Program-made: the position numbers and the translations under genes
Notes under the pieces: model-generated
Database searches by the model: none
Told to the model about the DNA's origin: nothing
What the model saw: the letters and a program-made list of their open reading frames with translations, nothing else
Shown here: positions 26,566-34,612 of the stretch, piece after piece
Layout of the letters: the number at the start of each line of letters is the position of its first letter
How positions within the stretch are numbered: position 1 is the first letter of the stretch
Assembly: GCA_947491025.1 (NCBI GenBank)
Contig: CANLIC010000015.1
Coordinates: forward strand, 1-64,000
Origin: Myxococcales bacterium
GTDB lineage: Bacteria; Myxococcota_A; UBA9042
Reading direction: 5' to 3'
Length of the DNA: 64,000 nucleotides

Positions 26566-27183
26566 CTATCGAGCGCGCGCCGCGGCCCGGCGATCGTCCT
26601 CAGCCTCGAGCTGGCGCGAGAGCTGGGCCCGCTGGTAGGAGCGCAGGGCCAGGCGGCGCTTGAGGGGCGAGAGGCGCTCGAGGAACGTGACGCCGTCGAG
26701 GTGGTCGAGCTCGTGCTGCACGCAGACCGCCGCTACGCCGCCGAAGCTGCGCCGCTGGGCCGCGCCGTGGCGATCCTGGAAGGTCACATCGACCTCGGCG
26801 GCGCGCAGGACCTGCTCGTGGACACCCGGGAAGGACAAGCACCCTTCCTCGAAGCGGATCTCGCCGCGCTTGCCCACCACCACGGGGTTGACCAGCTCCA
26901 GCACCTCGGGCGGCGCCCCGTCCTTGTCCTGGTCCTTGTCGTTGTCTTTGCCGCTGTCGTTGTCCCTGCCGTCGCCATTGGCGTGCGGCACCGGAACCAA
27001 CATCGTGAACACGCGCCACGAGACCGCGACCTGATTGGCGGCGAGGCCCAGGCCGTCCGCGTCTGCCATGGTCTCCTTCATGTCATCGAGCAACGACCAC
27101 AGCGCGCCATCGAAGCGCGCGACCTCTTGGCAGCGCTGCTTCAACACCGGGTGCGGAAATTCGACGATCGGCCTCGACGCCAT
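26566..27183 (-). CDS. def: peptide deformylase with acidic insertion
   Basis: A 205-residue metalloprotease-type enzyme that removes the N-formyl group from nascent proteins. All three motifs are present: GLGLAANQ (44-51), EGCLSFPG (113-120, metal ligand Cys115) and QHELDHLDG (156-164, His157, Glu158, His161). Residues about 67-91 are an inserted Asp/Asn/Lys-rich hydrophilic loop (NGDGRDNDSGKDNDKDQDKD) not usual in the family, encoded by an imperfect 6-nt repeat. It lies where a surface loop is expected, so activity is probably kept. Start MASRPIVEFP is the family start. The upstream coiled-coil gene ends 10 nt before it. Confidence 0.95.
   Translation of the reverse strand: MASRPIVEFPHPVLKQRCQEVARFDGALWSLLDDMKETMADADGLGLAANQVAVSWRVFTMLVPVPHANGDGRDNDSGKDNDKDQDKDGAPPEVLELVNPVVVGKRGEIRFEEGCLSFPGVHEQVLRAAEVDVTFQDRHGAAQRRSFGGVAAVCVQHELDHLDGVTFLERLSPLKRRLALRSYQRAQLSRQLEAEDDRRAAARAR
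26925..26986. repeat. imperfect 6-nt repeat inside def
   Basis: Degenerate hexamers related to GTCCTT/GTCGTT run through this part of def and encode alternating Asp in the inserted loop on the minus strand. The unit suits in-frame expansion or contraction by two codons. Confidence 0.6.
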
Positions 27184-27193
27184 CTTGCCCTCG

Positions 27194-27616
27194 CTAGTCG
27201 GCGACGGCGGCCTTGCGGCCGCGCTTGCTCTTGGCTGCGCTCGCTTGGCCCGCCCCTGCCGCGGCCGTCTCGCCGGAGGCGGCCGACTGCGCTGCAGCGG
27301 CCTGCGCCGTGGCTTGGGCCCGCGCCGCTGCGTCCTGGGTGTCCTCGAGCTCACTCCGCAGCTCCTCGAGCGTGTCCTCGAGGTTGCGAATCGTTCGACG
27401 CAGCCCGGCGACGTCATCGTGCGTGGCGAGATCGAACGCCGTCGCCAACGACGACACCCGCCGCTCGACAACACCGCGCAGCTCGCCGCGGGCGTTGAGG
27501 GCGCGCAGCATCGCGGTCTGGACGCGCGGATCGCTGATCACCTTCATGGCGGCATCGGACGCCAGCACGCTGCCGACCTTGCGTGCCGCGAAATCCTTCC
27601 AGCTATCGTGCTTCAT
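27194..27616 (-). CDS. small coiled-coil protein with Ala/Lys-rich tail
   Basis: 140 residues. A helical N-terminal half is followed by a clear coiled coil (DDVAGLRRTIRNLEDTLEEL, about 65-95), then a low-complexity Ala/Gln/Ser stretch and a basic end KSKRGRKAAVAD. The plan is like phasin-type and other granule or surface-associated proteins, but I do not recognise a family. A GGGAG site precedes the ATG. It heads the def-fmt-proC cluster with a 10-nt gap to def. Confidence 0.75.
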   Translation of the reverse strand: MKHDSWKDFAARKVGSVLASDAAMKVISDPRVQTAMLRALNARGELRGVVERRVSSLATAFDLATHDDVAGLRRTIRNLEDTLEELRSELEDTQDAAARAQATAQAAAAQSAASGETAAAGAGQASAAKSKRGRKAAVAD

Positions 27617-27841
27617 CGTTGCTCCCGCCTGCGCTGTCCGCGCGGTTCATAGGGAAGGGCGAGCCAAAGCCGCTGTCAACTGCAGCGCCGCCGGGGGGCT
27701 TTGGGGGCTTTCCATGAGCGGCATCGTCTGCGGCGTGTTGCGCGGCAACCGCGATCTGGGATGTGGACGCTGGCCGTGGCCAGCGCGAGCGCGCCTATCA
27801 CCGGTGCCCGAGGGACACCGTGGCATCATCGACCCGCGCCG

Positions 27842-30127
27842 TCAGGGGCAGCAGAGGTCGATGTCGGGGCAGCAGTCGCCAAATTGCGTGCACAGCGCGT
27901 CGCAGAAGCAGCCGCCAGCGCCCGAGCCGCCGCATTTGCCGTTGCAGGTCTGCGCAGGGTTGTCGCCGCACTTCGGGCCGCCGCCGCCGCCACCGCCACC
28001 GCCGCCACCGCACTTGGCGGCGTAGTCCGAGCAGCAGTCGCCGAAGTTGCTGCACTTGCTATCGCAGAAGCACGAGCCGTCGGCGCTCTGGCCGCCGCAG
28101 TTGCCGGCGCAGCTCTTGGCAGCGCCGCCACCGCCACCGCCGCCGCCGCCACCGCCGCACACAGCCGCGTAATCCTTGCAGCAGTCACCCGCTGCCCCGC
28201 ATTGGCTGTCGCAGAAGCAGGAGGAGTCCTTGCTGGCGCCACCGCAGGCCCCGACGCAGCTCCCGCCGCCACCGCCACCGCCACCGCCGCCCCCGCAAAC
28301 CTGGTTGTAGTCCGGGCAGCAGTTGCCGATCAGGGTGCAGAACGACATGCAGGAGCACAGCGCGCCGGGGACGTTCTTGTCGCAGACGCCGACGCAGCTG
28401 TTGCCGCCGCCGCCGCCGCAGGGGCCGCAGTCGCCAGGGCAGGAGCTGCAGCTCTCCGAGGCCGCGCATTGGCCATCGCCGCACTTGGCGCCGCCGCCGC
28501 CGCAGGTCCCGCAATCTTGCGGGCAGTTGGAGCAGAGCTCACCGGCGCCGCAGGTGCCGTCGCCGCACTTGCCGCCGCCGCCGCAGGGGCCGCAGTCAGC
28601 GGGGCAGGAGCTGCAGCTCTCGCCGGTGCCGCAGCTGCCGTCGCCGCACTTGCCGCCGCACGCCCCGCAATCGCCCGGGCAGTTCTGGCAAGTCTCGATG
28701 CCGGCGCAGTTGCCGTCGCCGCAGTTGCTCGAGCCACAGCCCGGCTTGAGCGTGTTCTTGCAGAGGCCGCCATCGCAGACGTCATCGGTGCACTCGTCGC
28801 CGTCGCCGCACTCAAGCCCGATCTGGCAGCACTTGCCCTGGGCCGTATTCTGGCACTGGCCCTCGACGCATGCGTCGACCGTGCACGCCTTCTTGTCGTC
28901 GCACTCGGTGGCCGACTTGCAGCAGCCGACCAGCGGCGTCGCCTTGCAGTCGCCCGCCACGCACGACGCCTTGGCGCAGGGGTCGGTGTTTGGGCAGTCG
29001 AAGTCGGTCTTGCAGCAGCCCTCAGGCGGCTTGACGTGCTGGCATTGGCCCTCGACGCAGCTATCGGTGGTGCACGTGTTGCTGTCGTCGCAGTCGCCGG
29101 CACCCTTGCAGCAGCCCGGGCCATCGGTGTGGACGCACTCAAGGCCCTTGCTGCAGGTGTCGATGGTGCAAGCGACGCCGTCGTCGCACTCTTTCGCCGC
29201 ACTGCAGCAATTGGCGCCGGCGATGGGATCGTGGACGCAGGCGCCGGCCTTGCAGCTGTCGCCGGTGCAGGCGCTGGCGTCGTTGCAATCCGAGTCTTTG
29301 GCACAACAGCCCGCGATACCCTTGGCGTCGCACTTGCCTCCCTTGCAGAAGTCCTGGGTGCAGGGGTCGCCATCGTTGCAGCCTGCATCGGCCTCGCATG
29401 CGACCAGCTTCTTGATGACACAGCGGAATTCGACGCACTGCTCGTAGGTGGCGGCGTCGCCGTCTTTGCAGTCGCCGTCCGCCGTGCAGCAGGTCGCGCC
29501 CGTGCCCGCCGGATCCGACTTGTCGGTGGGGTTGCTGGCCACGAAGACCTGGCTGTAGGTGCACTTGAAGTTCAGGCACTTGGCCTGCGTGCAACCGTTG
29601 CCGTCCTCGCAGTCGGTGGTGGAGGCGCAGTCGCAGGCGGCGTCGGCCTTCTGCGGCCAGACACAGGTGCCAGCGACGCACGCGCGCTGTTTGCAGGCCT
29701 TGTCCTCACAGTCGTCGTCGGCCTTGCAGCAAGCGCCGTTGCCGATGTGCATGCACTTGCCGCCGACGCACTTATCGGCCGTACATGGATCCTTGTCGTT
29801 GCACGCCGTGTCGGCGCTGCACGATAGGCCACCGGCGCCATTGCCGCCCGCCCCACCGCCGGCGTCGGTCAGGCCGCCGTCGTTGCCGAACTGGGCCCCG
29901 GCGCCGCCTGCCGGCTGGCACGCGCCCTGGGAGCACACCATGCCTTGCGGGCAGTCTGACGCGATGGCGCAGGGTTGCACGAGCGGCGTGGTGCCGCCGC
30001 CGCCGCCGCAGCCCGCCGCCAGCGCCCAGGCCGTTGCGACCAGGGCCACGCGCGACCAGCGCCATCCAGCAAGAGCGTGGATCGCCGGCGTTCGGGAGAG
30101 GGGTGTATCGATGCGCGGCGCGACCAT
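27842..30127 (-). CDS. cysteine-rich lipoprotein with four somatomedin-B-like domains
   Basis: 761 residues. The signal peptide ends in the lipobox ALAAGC (Cys40), followed by a Gly-rich spacer. Residues about 100-450 hold repeated disulfide modules of the type C-x-D-x5-C-T-x-D-x-C. About 455-570 has four CGDGxCxxGExCxxCPxDC repeats. The C-terminus has four somatomedin-B-like domains (about 576-611, 623-657, 669-706, 718-761) separated by three runs of exactly 11 glycines. The first three match C-x-C-x3-C-x5-CC-x-[DN]-[FY]-x3-C. Probably anchored to the outer membrane and disulfide-bonded in the periplasm or outside the cell; adhesion or protein binding is inferred only. GGGAGGA precedes the ATG. 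Confidence 0.88.
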   Translation of the reverse strand: MVAPRIDTPLSRTPAIHALAGWRWSRVALVATAWALAAGCGGGGGTTPLVQPCAIASDCPQGMVCSQGACQPAGGAGAQFGNDGGLTDAGGGAGGNGAGGLSCSADTACNDKDPCTADKCVGGKCMHIGNGACCKADDDCEDKACKQRACVAGTCVWPQKADAACDCASTTDCEDGNGCTQAKCLNFKCTYSQVFVASNPTDKSDPAGTGATCCTADGDCKDGDAATYEQCVEFRCVIKKLVACEADAGCNDGDPCTQDFCKGGKCDAKGIAGCCAKDSDCNDASACTGDSCKAGACVHDPIAGANCCSAAKECDDGVACTIDTCSKGLECVHTDGPGCCKGAGDCDDSNTCTTDSCVEGQCQHVKPPEGCCKTDFDCPNTDPCAKASCVAGDCKATPLVGCCKSATECDDKKACTVDACVEGQCQNTAQGKCCQIGLECGDGDECTDDVCDGGLCKNTLKPGCGSSNCGDGNCAGIETCQNCPGDCGACGGKCGDGSCGTGESCSSCPADCGPCGGGGKCGDGTCGAGELCSNCPQDCGTCGGGGAKCGDGQCAASESCSSCPGDCGPCGGGGGNSCVGVCDKNVPGALCSCMSFCTLIGNCCPDYNQVCGGGGGGGGGGGSCVGACGGASKDSSCFCDSQCGAAGDCCKDYAAVCGGGGGGGGGGGAAKSCAGNCGGQSADGSCFCDSKCSNFGDCCSDYAAKCGGGGGGGGGGGPKCGDNPAQTCNGKCGGSGAGGCFCDALCTQFGDCCPDIDLCCP

Positions 30128-30178
30128 GGAATCCTCCCGCCGACTCCACCGTACGCGGTGACTCGGCCCAAACGCGGT

Positions 30179-30207
30179 AGGTTACGGCCTGCCAGACCCG
30201 CGCGCAA
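30179..30207 (-). promoter_or_regulatory. promoter of the somatomedin-B lipoprotein gene
   Basis: On the minus strand TTGCGC (30207-30202), a 17-nt spacer, then TAACCT (30184-30179), about 52 nt upstream of the ATG. It matches the local promoter pattern well. Confidence 0.55.
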
Positions 30208-30456
30208 TGGCAACGTGGGACGAATGGGCGGGGTATGGAGCGTGCAGGCACCGCCCGCGTCCCGTCGACCAGCAGGCGGCGAGGCGTCGCTCCGACTGGC
30301 CAGACCGACGCAAAGCGGCCCCGGTCGCGGCCTCCCGCGACGAAGGCGCATCCGATCGGTCATCCGACCGTTCAATCGCCGGGACGTAGTCCTGTGAAGC
30401 GCTCTGATTTCGTGTCGGTAAGCGACGTCTGAGGCGCGAGGACGCGCCTCGGGAGC
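30208..30456. other. intergenic, no gene seen
   Basis: With the promoter just upstream of the lipoprotein this completes a 329-nt gap between two minus-strand genes. I see no gene and no T-tailed terminator for the beta-barrel gene. Confidence 0.4.
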
Positions 30457-31821
30457 CTAGAGCTTGCCGGAGATCGAGAGCATAAAGCTGATGTTCGCGA
30501 CGTCCTGAAGGCGCAGGCGGCTGCCCGGGCTGTCGAGCGAAGGCAAGAACACCGGGCTGTACTCGTTCTTCGGCGGCGTCTGCGAGTTGGCCTGCTCGAC
30601 CGCCTTGTTGTCGTCCAGGCTCACGCCGTAGTCGCCAAAGGTGATGAAGTGCGGGGTGTCGACTGAGTAGCGGAACATCGCGCTGATCTGGAAGTGGCGG
30701 ACCGGCTGGTAGTGGAGGCTTGCCCAGCCGGCGAAGGTGCCGAACTGCTCGACATCGGTGATACCATTGATGATCGCGGCGCGCCCGGTCTTGGGGTCCG
30801 GATCGCTCTTGGTGTGGCTGATGTTGCTGCACGACGACGAGAGACGGCACGGATTCTTCGGGCTGGCTAGCGCCTCCCAGACCTCGGAGTACGCGCGGCC
30901 GCGGAAGTTGTAGTCCATCGCGAAGCCGGCCTCGAGCTCGATGCGGGCGTCGTTCTTCAGGTCTTCCCACGGAATCAGCTCGCCGCCGAAGCGCGTGCCG
31001 ACTTGGGTTCCGGGCGTGACCTCCTTGTGGGTCTCGGGCTGCCGGTCCTTGGCGAAGAGGCTGTCCTTGGTCTCGAAGAACATCGTGGCGTGGACGGCGA
31101 AGAAGGGCTCGAGGATGCGCAGGGCGCGGCGCGAAATCGTCGAGCTGATGTCGATCTGGTGCAGGCCAAGACCCACCGTGTCGTTCTCGGCCCTCATCGG
31201 CTCGCCCGTCGGCAAGGTCCAGTTGATGGCGAAGACCCACGTCGGCTTGCTGGGATCGCGGTAGAAGTTGTAGGGCGACCACTTGAGCCCGAGCTGCGCG
31301 TCGCCGAGTCCGGCGCGTTCCACGGAGTTGTAGGGGACGGCCATGACCGCGTCGCGATCGTCGGGCGGAAGCAGCGTCGAGTTGCTCCGCGAGACACCCG
31401 GGGCGAAGGCGTGGCTCCACGCGTAACCGACCACCATTGGCAGCGAAAAGGAGAGCTCGACGTCGTGATAGATGCCGACGCGGCCGTCGATGTTCAGGGT
31501 CTGACGGCTCGAGCTGTACTCCAGCTCGCGTGCGAAGACAGTGCGGCTCTGCGTCGGGCAGATCTGCGAACCGACCGCGTCGTTGGCGATGCAGCGCACC
31601 TCACGAGCGATGCCGGCGCTGCGCGCGTCGTGTGCGAAACGCAGCCGCAGACTGAAGTCATAGGGGTTGCTGAAGGCGTCGTCGAAGGCGTCGAGGACGT
31701 CGGTGACCTCCGCCGCCCGCGCCATGTCCGGCGTGAGCGCGACCATGAGCAACCAAAGCGGTCCCAGCCGGGCCGCAAGACCTCGCGCTGACCGCTGCAT
31801 CCTCTCAACCCGACCGGGCAT
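30457..31821 (-). CDS. probable outer-membrane beta-barrel protein
   Basis: 454 residues. A signal peptide (RLGPLWLLMVALTPDMARA, cleavage before AEV) is followed by amphipathic strands typical of outer-membrane barrels (for example YDFSLRLRFAHD, WVFAINWTLPTGEP, LHYQPVRHFQISAMFRYSV). The final residues FMLSISGKL lack a classic terminal Phe. It contains a few paired cysteines (CIANDAVGSQIC, CRLSSSC). No transporter family is recognised; it could be a porin-like or scaffold barrel. The start chosen has GAGGTGG upstream; an ATG at 31800 is an alternative. It lies among cysteine-rich lipoproteins, so a shared surface role is possible. Confidence 0.75.
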   Translation of the reverse strand: MPGRVERMQRSARGLAARLGPLWLLMVALTPDMARAAEVTDVLDAFDDAFSNPYDFSLRLRFAHDARSAGIAREVRCIANDAVGSQICPTQSRTVFARELEYSSSRQTLNIDGRVGIYHDVELSFSLPMVVGYAWSHAFAPGVSRSNSTLLPPDDRDAVMAVPYNSVERAGLGDAQLGLKWSPYNFYRDPSKPTWVFAINWTLPTGEPMRAENDTVGLGLHQIDISSTISRRALRILEPFFAVHATMFFETKDSLFAKDRQPETHKEVTPGTQVGTRFGGELIPWEDLKNDARIELEAGFAMDYNFRGRAYSEVWEALASPKNPCRLSSSCSNISHTKSDPDPKTGRAAIINGITDVEQFGTFAGWASLHYQPVRHFQISAMFRYSVDTPHFITFGDYGVSLDDNKAVEQANSQTPPKNEYSPVFLPSLDSPGSRLRLQDVANISFMLSISGKL

Positions 31822-31906
31822 CTGCCACCTCGTCGCCAGCGGCGCATCGACCGGCGCGCACGGACCGCACACGACGGCGAAGACCTGTCGCGCAAGACCC
31901 GGGCGG

Positions 31907-31935
31907 AGGATAGCCAGGGTTGTCGCCTTCGGCAA
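31907..31935 (-). promoter_or_regulatory. promoter of the beta-barrel gene
   Basis: On the minus strand TTGCCG (31935-31930), a 17-nt spacer, then GC-TATCCT (31912-31907), about 86 nt upstream of the ATG. One of the clearest copies of the local promoter pattern. Confidence 0.6.
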
Positions 31936-32320
31936 CCGGCCCGCGTGACGCCGGTGAAGGCGGGGTCAAAGGTGGGCAGCATGGCCTCATGCAGCTGTGG
32001 CGGCGTGCCGCAGATTCGGCCCGCGCGTGCCCGCGAATCACCTCTGCCCTATGGCGAGGCTGTGGTCAGGGTCTTGGCTGCAGCGACGCCACAGGCCTGG
32101 ACATCGATGTCAGCCGCGCTGCGCGTCGATTCTCCCGGCCGCAGCGGGGCGGCGCTGGGGGGCCGATGGAACGTCGCAGGAGCGCCCGTGGAGTGCCGAG
32201 GGCCCCAGGTCGATGCCGCTGTTGCCGATCCGTGGCGCTTCGGTGGTCCATCGCGGTCACGTCACGCGCGCGTCGATGGGATGTCGACGGTGCGTCGGGG
32301 GCGCGGGCCCTGGCGCGGGC
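31936..32320. other. intergenic, no gene seen
   Basis: Part of a 579-nt gap between the beta-barrel gene and the next lipoprotein. No domain-bearing frame is visible; the frames are Arg/Ser/Gly-rich chance translations. Confidence 0.45.
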
Positions 32321-32364
32321 CCCGGACCTGAACCCATTGCTTGGATGGCGGGTTCAGATCCGGG
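32321..32364. terminator. long hairpin after the 680-residue lipoprotein gene
   Basis: CCCGGACCTGAACCC (32321-32335) and GGGTTCAGATCCGGG (32350-32364) form a 15-bp stem with one mismatch and a 14-nt loop. It lies 36 nt beyond the stop of the minus-strand gene. No U-tract follows on that strand, so it may be a 3'-end stabiliser or a non-canonical terminator. Confidence 0.5.
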
Positions 32365-32400
32365 ACGCGCCGCATGGGGCAGGGCCCGTAGGCCGTTCGA

Positions 32401-34443
32401 CTAGGGGCCGCAGACGAGCAGGATGTCCGGGCAGCAGTCGAAGTACTTGGTCTTGCAATCGTCGTCGCAGTAGCAGCTGTTGGCCGAGTCCTGGCCGCCG
32501 CAGTTGCCCTTGCAGCTGCCCGAGGTGGCCGTGGTGCAGATGCCATTCTGGCAGGTCGCGTTGCCGGTGCACGCCGGGCTGCACGTGCCGCCGCTGCTGC
32601 CCTTGCACACGCCCGCCTGGCAGGTCTGACCCGAGGGGCACTGGCTGTTGCTGGTGCAGCCGCCGCCGCTGACCTTGCAGATGCCGGCCTGGCAGCTCGC
32701 GCCAGAGGGGCACTGGCTGGAGCTGGTGCAGGCGCCGCCGACCTTGCAGTCGACGGGGCAGGAGGAAGCCGTCTCACCGGCCTCGCAGGCGCCGTTGCCG
32801 CAGGCTGGCTGGCTGCTGCCGCAATTGGTCTCGGTGCACTGCGCGAGCGCGATCAGGGTGTTGAGGCCATTGCCCGCCTTGCTCGTGCAGCCCTGAATGC
32901 AGCTCTCGCTCTCGCCGCACTGGTTGGCGCAGATGAACGCCGCCCAGCAGCCGGTGTTCGCCTTGCAGGCGCTGAATTCCTTGCAGGCCTCCATGGCGCA
33001 GAGGACGGCCGACTTGGCCTCGGGGTTGCAGTCCATGGTGCAGTTCTCACCGGAGGCGCAGGAGAGGTCGCCACAGACCGCCGTGGTGCCAGTCATGCAA
33101 GCGCCATCGACACACTTCTTGCCGCTGCCGCACTGGCTATCTGAGGTGCAGGGGCAGTCCGCCGGGCAGTTGGCGAACGACTCGCCCGCCTCGCAGGTCT
33201 CGTTGCCGCACTTCGGGCCGGTGGTCTTGCAGTCGCTCGGGCAGGAGGCCGTGGTCTCACCCGCCTCGCAGACGCTGTTGCCGCACACCGTGGTCGGGGG
33301 CGCGCTGCACAGCTCATTCGCACAACCGAGCAGGGCCTGGCCCTTGGAGAGCGCGGCGCCGCCGGCCGCGGTCATGCAGCCGCTGATGCAGGCGTCGTCC
33401 TTGCCGCAGTTCAGGTAGCAGACGATCGCCTGGGCGCACTTCGCATCCGTATTGCAAGAGGCGTACTGGCTGCTGCACTTGCTGACGGTGCATGCCACGA
33501 ACGCCTTGGTGCCTGCATCGCAGTCGAACGCGCAGTTGGTCTCGCCGCTCTGGCACTGGCCGTCGCCGCAGACGCCGCCAGCGGCCTTGCAGTCCTGCGG
33601 GCAGGTGGCCGTAGTCTCTGGGGACTCGCACTTGGTGTCGCCGCAGACAGGGCCGGCGGCCTTGCAGTCGGATGCGCAGATGGCGTTGCTCTCAGGCGCC
33701 TCGCACTTGCCGTCACCGCAAGTCGGGCCCGCTGGCTTGCAGTCCTCTGGGCAGCTGGTGAGGTTCTCACCGGCCTGGCACTTGCCGTTGCCGCAGTCCG
33801 AGATGCAGTCGCTGGCCTTGCCGCAGGTGACCACCGGGCCGCGCAACGGCAGAATGGTCTTGAAGTCTTCCTCGGTGATCGCCTCGACGCAGGCGTCCGC
33901 GCAGTCCTCCGTCTGGCAGGCTTTGACGCAGGCGATGATCTGGGCGCACTTGGGGTTGGCGAGGCAGCCTGCGAGGTGCGTGGCGCACTTCTGCTCGATG
34001 CAGGCGAATTCTTGGGCCGGGGTTTTGTCGGGGCCGCCGTCGGTGACGCCGCTCGAGGTGCCGCCGCCGTCGACGCCGCCGGTGGTGTCGGTGCCGCCGC
34101 CCGCCGGGATCACCTTGCAGATGGCGTTGACCTTGCTCGCGGCCTGGCCCTGAACCGCCTCGGTGGCGCAGAACTCGTTGGCCGCGCACTCGCCGATCTT
34201 GGCCCAGGTCTGCTTGCCGGCGCCGTTGTCCTTGCACTCGACCTTGACCTTGCCACCGGCACCGCCACAGCCCTGGGCGTGGAACTGCGTGTTGCACGGC
34301 GAATCAGGCGCGCCACCGATGCCAGCCGCTGGGCCGCCACCGCCACCGCCGCCGCCGCCGCTGCCCACGCACGCTGCCAACAGCGCCACAAGCGCCACCG
34401 GAATTCCTTGCCGACACACGGCGTTCCACTTCGAGCTGCTCAT
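32401..34443 (-). CDS. cysteine-rich lipoprotein ending in a somatomedin-B-like domain
   Basis: 680 residues. The lipobox LLAAC (Cys25) is followed by a run of about nine glycines. The body alternates repeats CG[DN]GxCxxGExxxxCPxDC (at least eight) with helical cysteine-paired stretches (for example CIEQKCATHLAGCLANPKC and CAMEACKEFSACKANTGC). Three short CxSxSQCPSGxxCxxGxC units follow. The last 38 residues (from SCKGNCGG, with CYCDDDC and DCCPD) are a near-match to somatomedin B. Probably a secreted, disulfide-rich surface lipoprotein. It shares modules with both neighbouring lipoproteins, suggesting duplication and shuffling. Function unknown. Confidence 0.87.
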   Translation of the reverse strand: MSSSKWNAVCRQGIPVALVALLAACVGSGGGGGGGGGPAAGIGGAPDSPCNTQFHAQGCGGAGGKVKVECKDNGAGKQTWAKIGECAANEFCATEAVQGQAASKVNAICKVIPAGGGTDTTGGVDGGGTSSGVTDGGPDKTPAQEFACIEQKCATHLAGCLANPKCAQIIACVKACQTEDCADACVEAITEEDFKTILPLRGPVVTCGKASDCISDCGNGKCQAGENLTSCPEDCKPAGPTCGDGKCEAPESNAICASDCKAAGPVCGDTKCESPETTATCPQDCKAAGGVCGDGQCQSGETNCAFDCDAGTKAFVACTVSKCSSQYASCNTDAKCAQAIVCYLNCGKDDACISGCMTAAGGAALSKGQALLGCANELCSAPPTTVCGNSVCEAGETTASCPSDCKTTGPKCGNETCEAGESFANCPADCPCTSDSQCGSGKKCVDGACMTGTTAVCGDLSCASGENCTMDCNPEAKSAVLCAMEACKEFSACKANTGCWAAFICANQCGESESCIQGCTSKAGNGLNTLIALAQCTETNCGSSQPACGNGACEAGETASSCPVDCKVGGACTSSSQCPSGASCQAGICKVSGGGCTSNSQCPSGQTCQAGVCKGSSGGTCSPACTGNATCQNGICTTATSGSCKGNCGGQDSANSCYCDDDCKTKYFDCCPDILLVCGP

Positions 34444-34612
34444 CTCCGTCCTCCGGCGCCACGCTGGCGCACTGTCTGCCTATCGACCCTCTGCCTCGCC
34501 AACGTCAGGGCCCTGACGTCGATTCACCGGCATCCATTTTTCGGGGCACGCGCCTGCCCCGTTCAGCGTCGCGAGCCGATCGAGCGGCCTCCGCGACAGT
34601 GCACACACCCTT

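Noticed and set aside
27646-27679. TTGACA with TATGAA on the minus strand as a promoter for the coiled-coil/def/fmt/proC cluster
   Set aside because: The spacer is 22 nt, too long for a sigma-70 promoter; left unassigned.
27701-29827. A 708-residue plus-strand open frame opposite the somatomedin-B lipoprotein
   Set aside because: It is Ala/Val-rich low complexity complementary to cysteine-rich coding sequence; no domain or ribosome-binding site.
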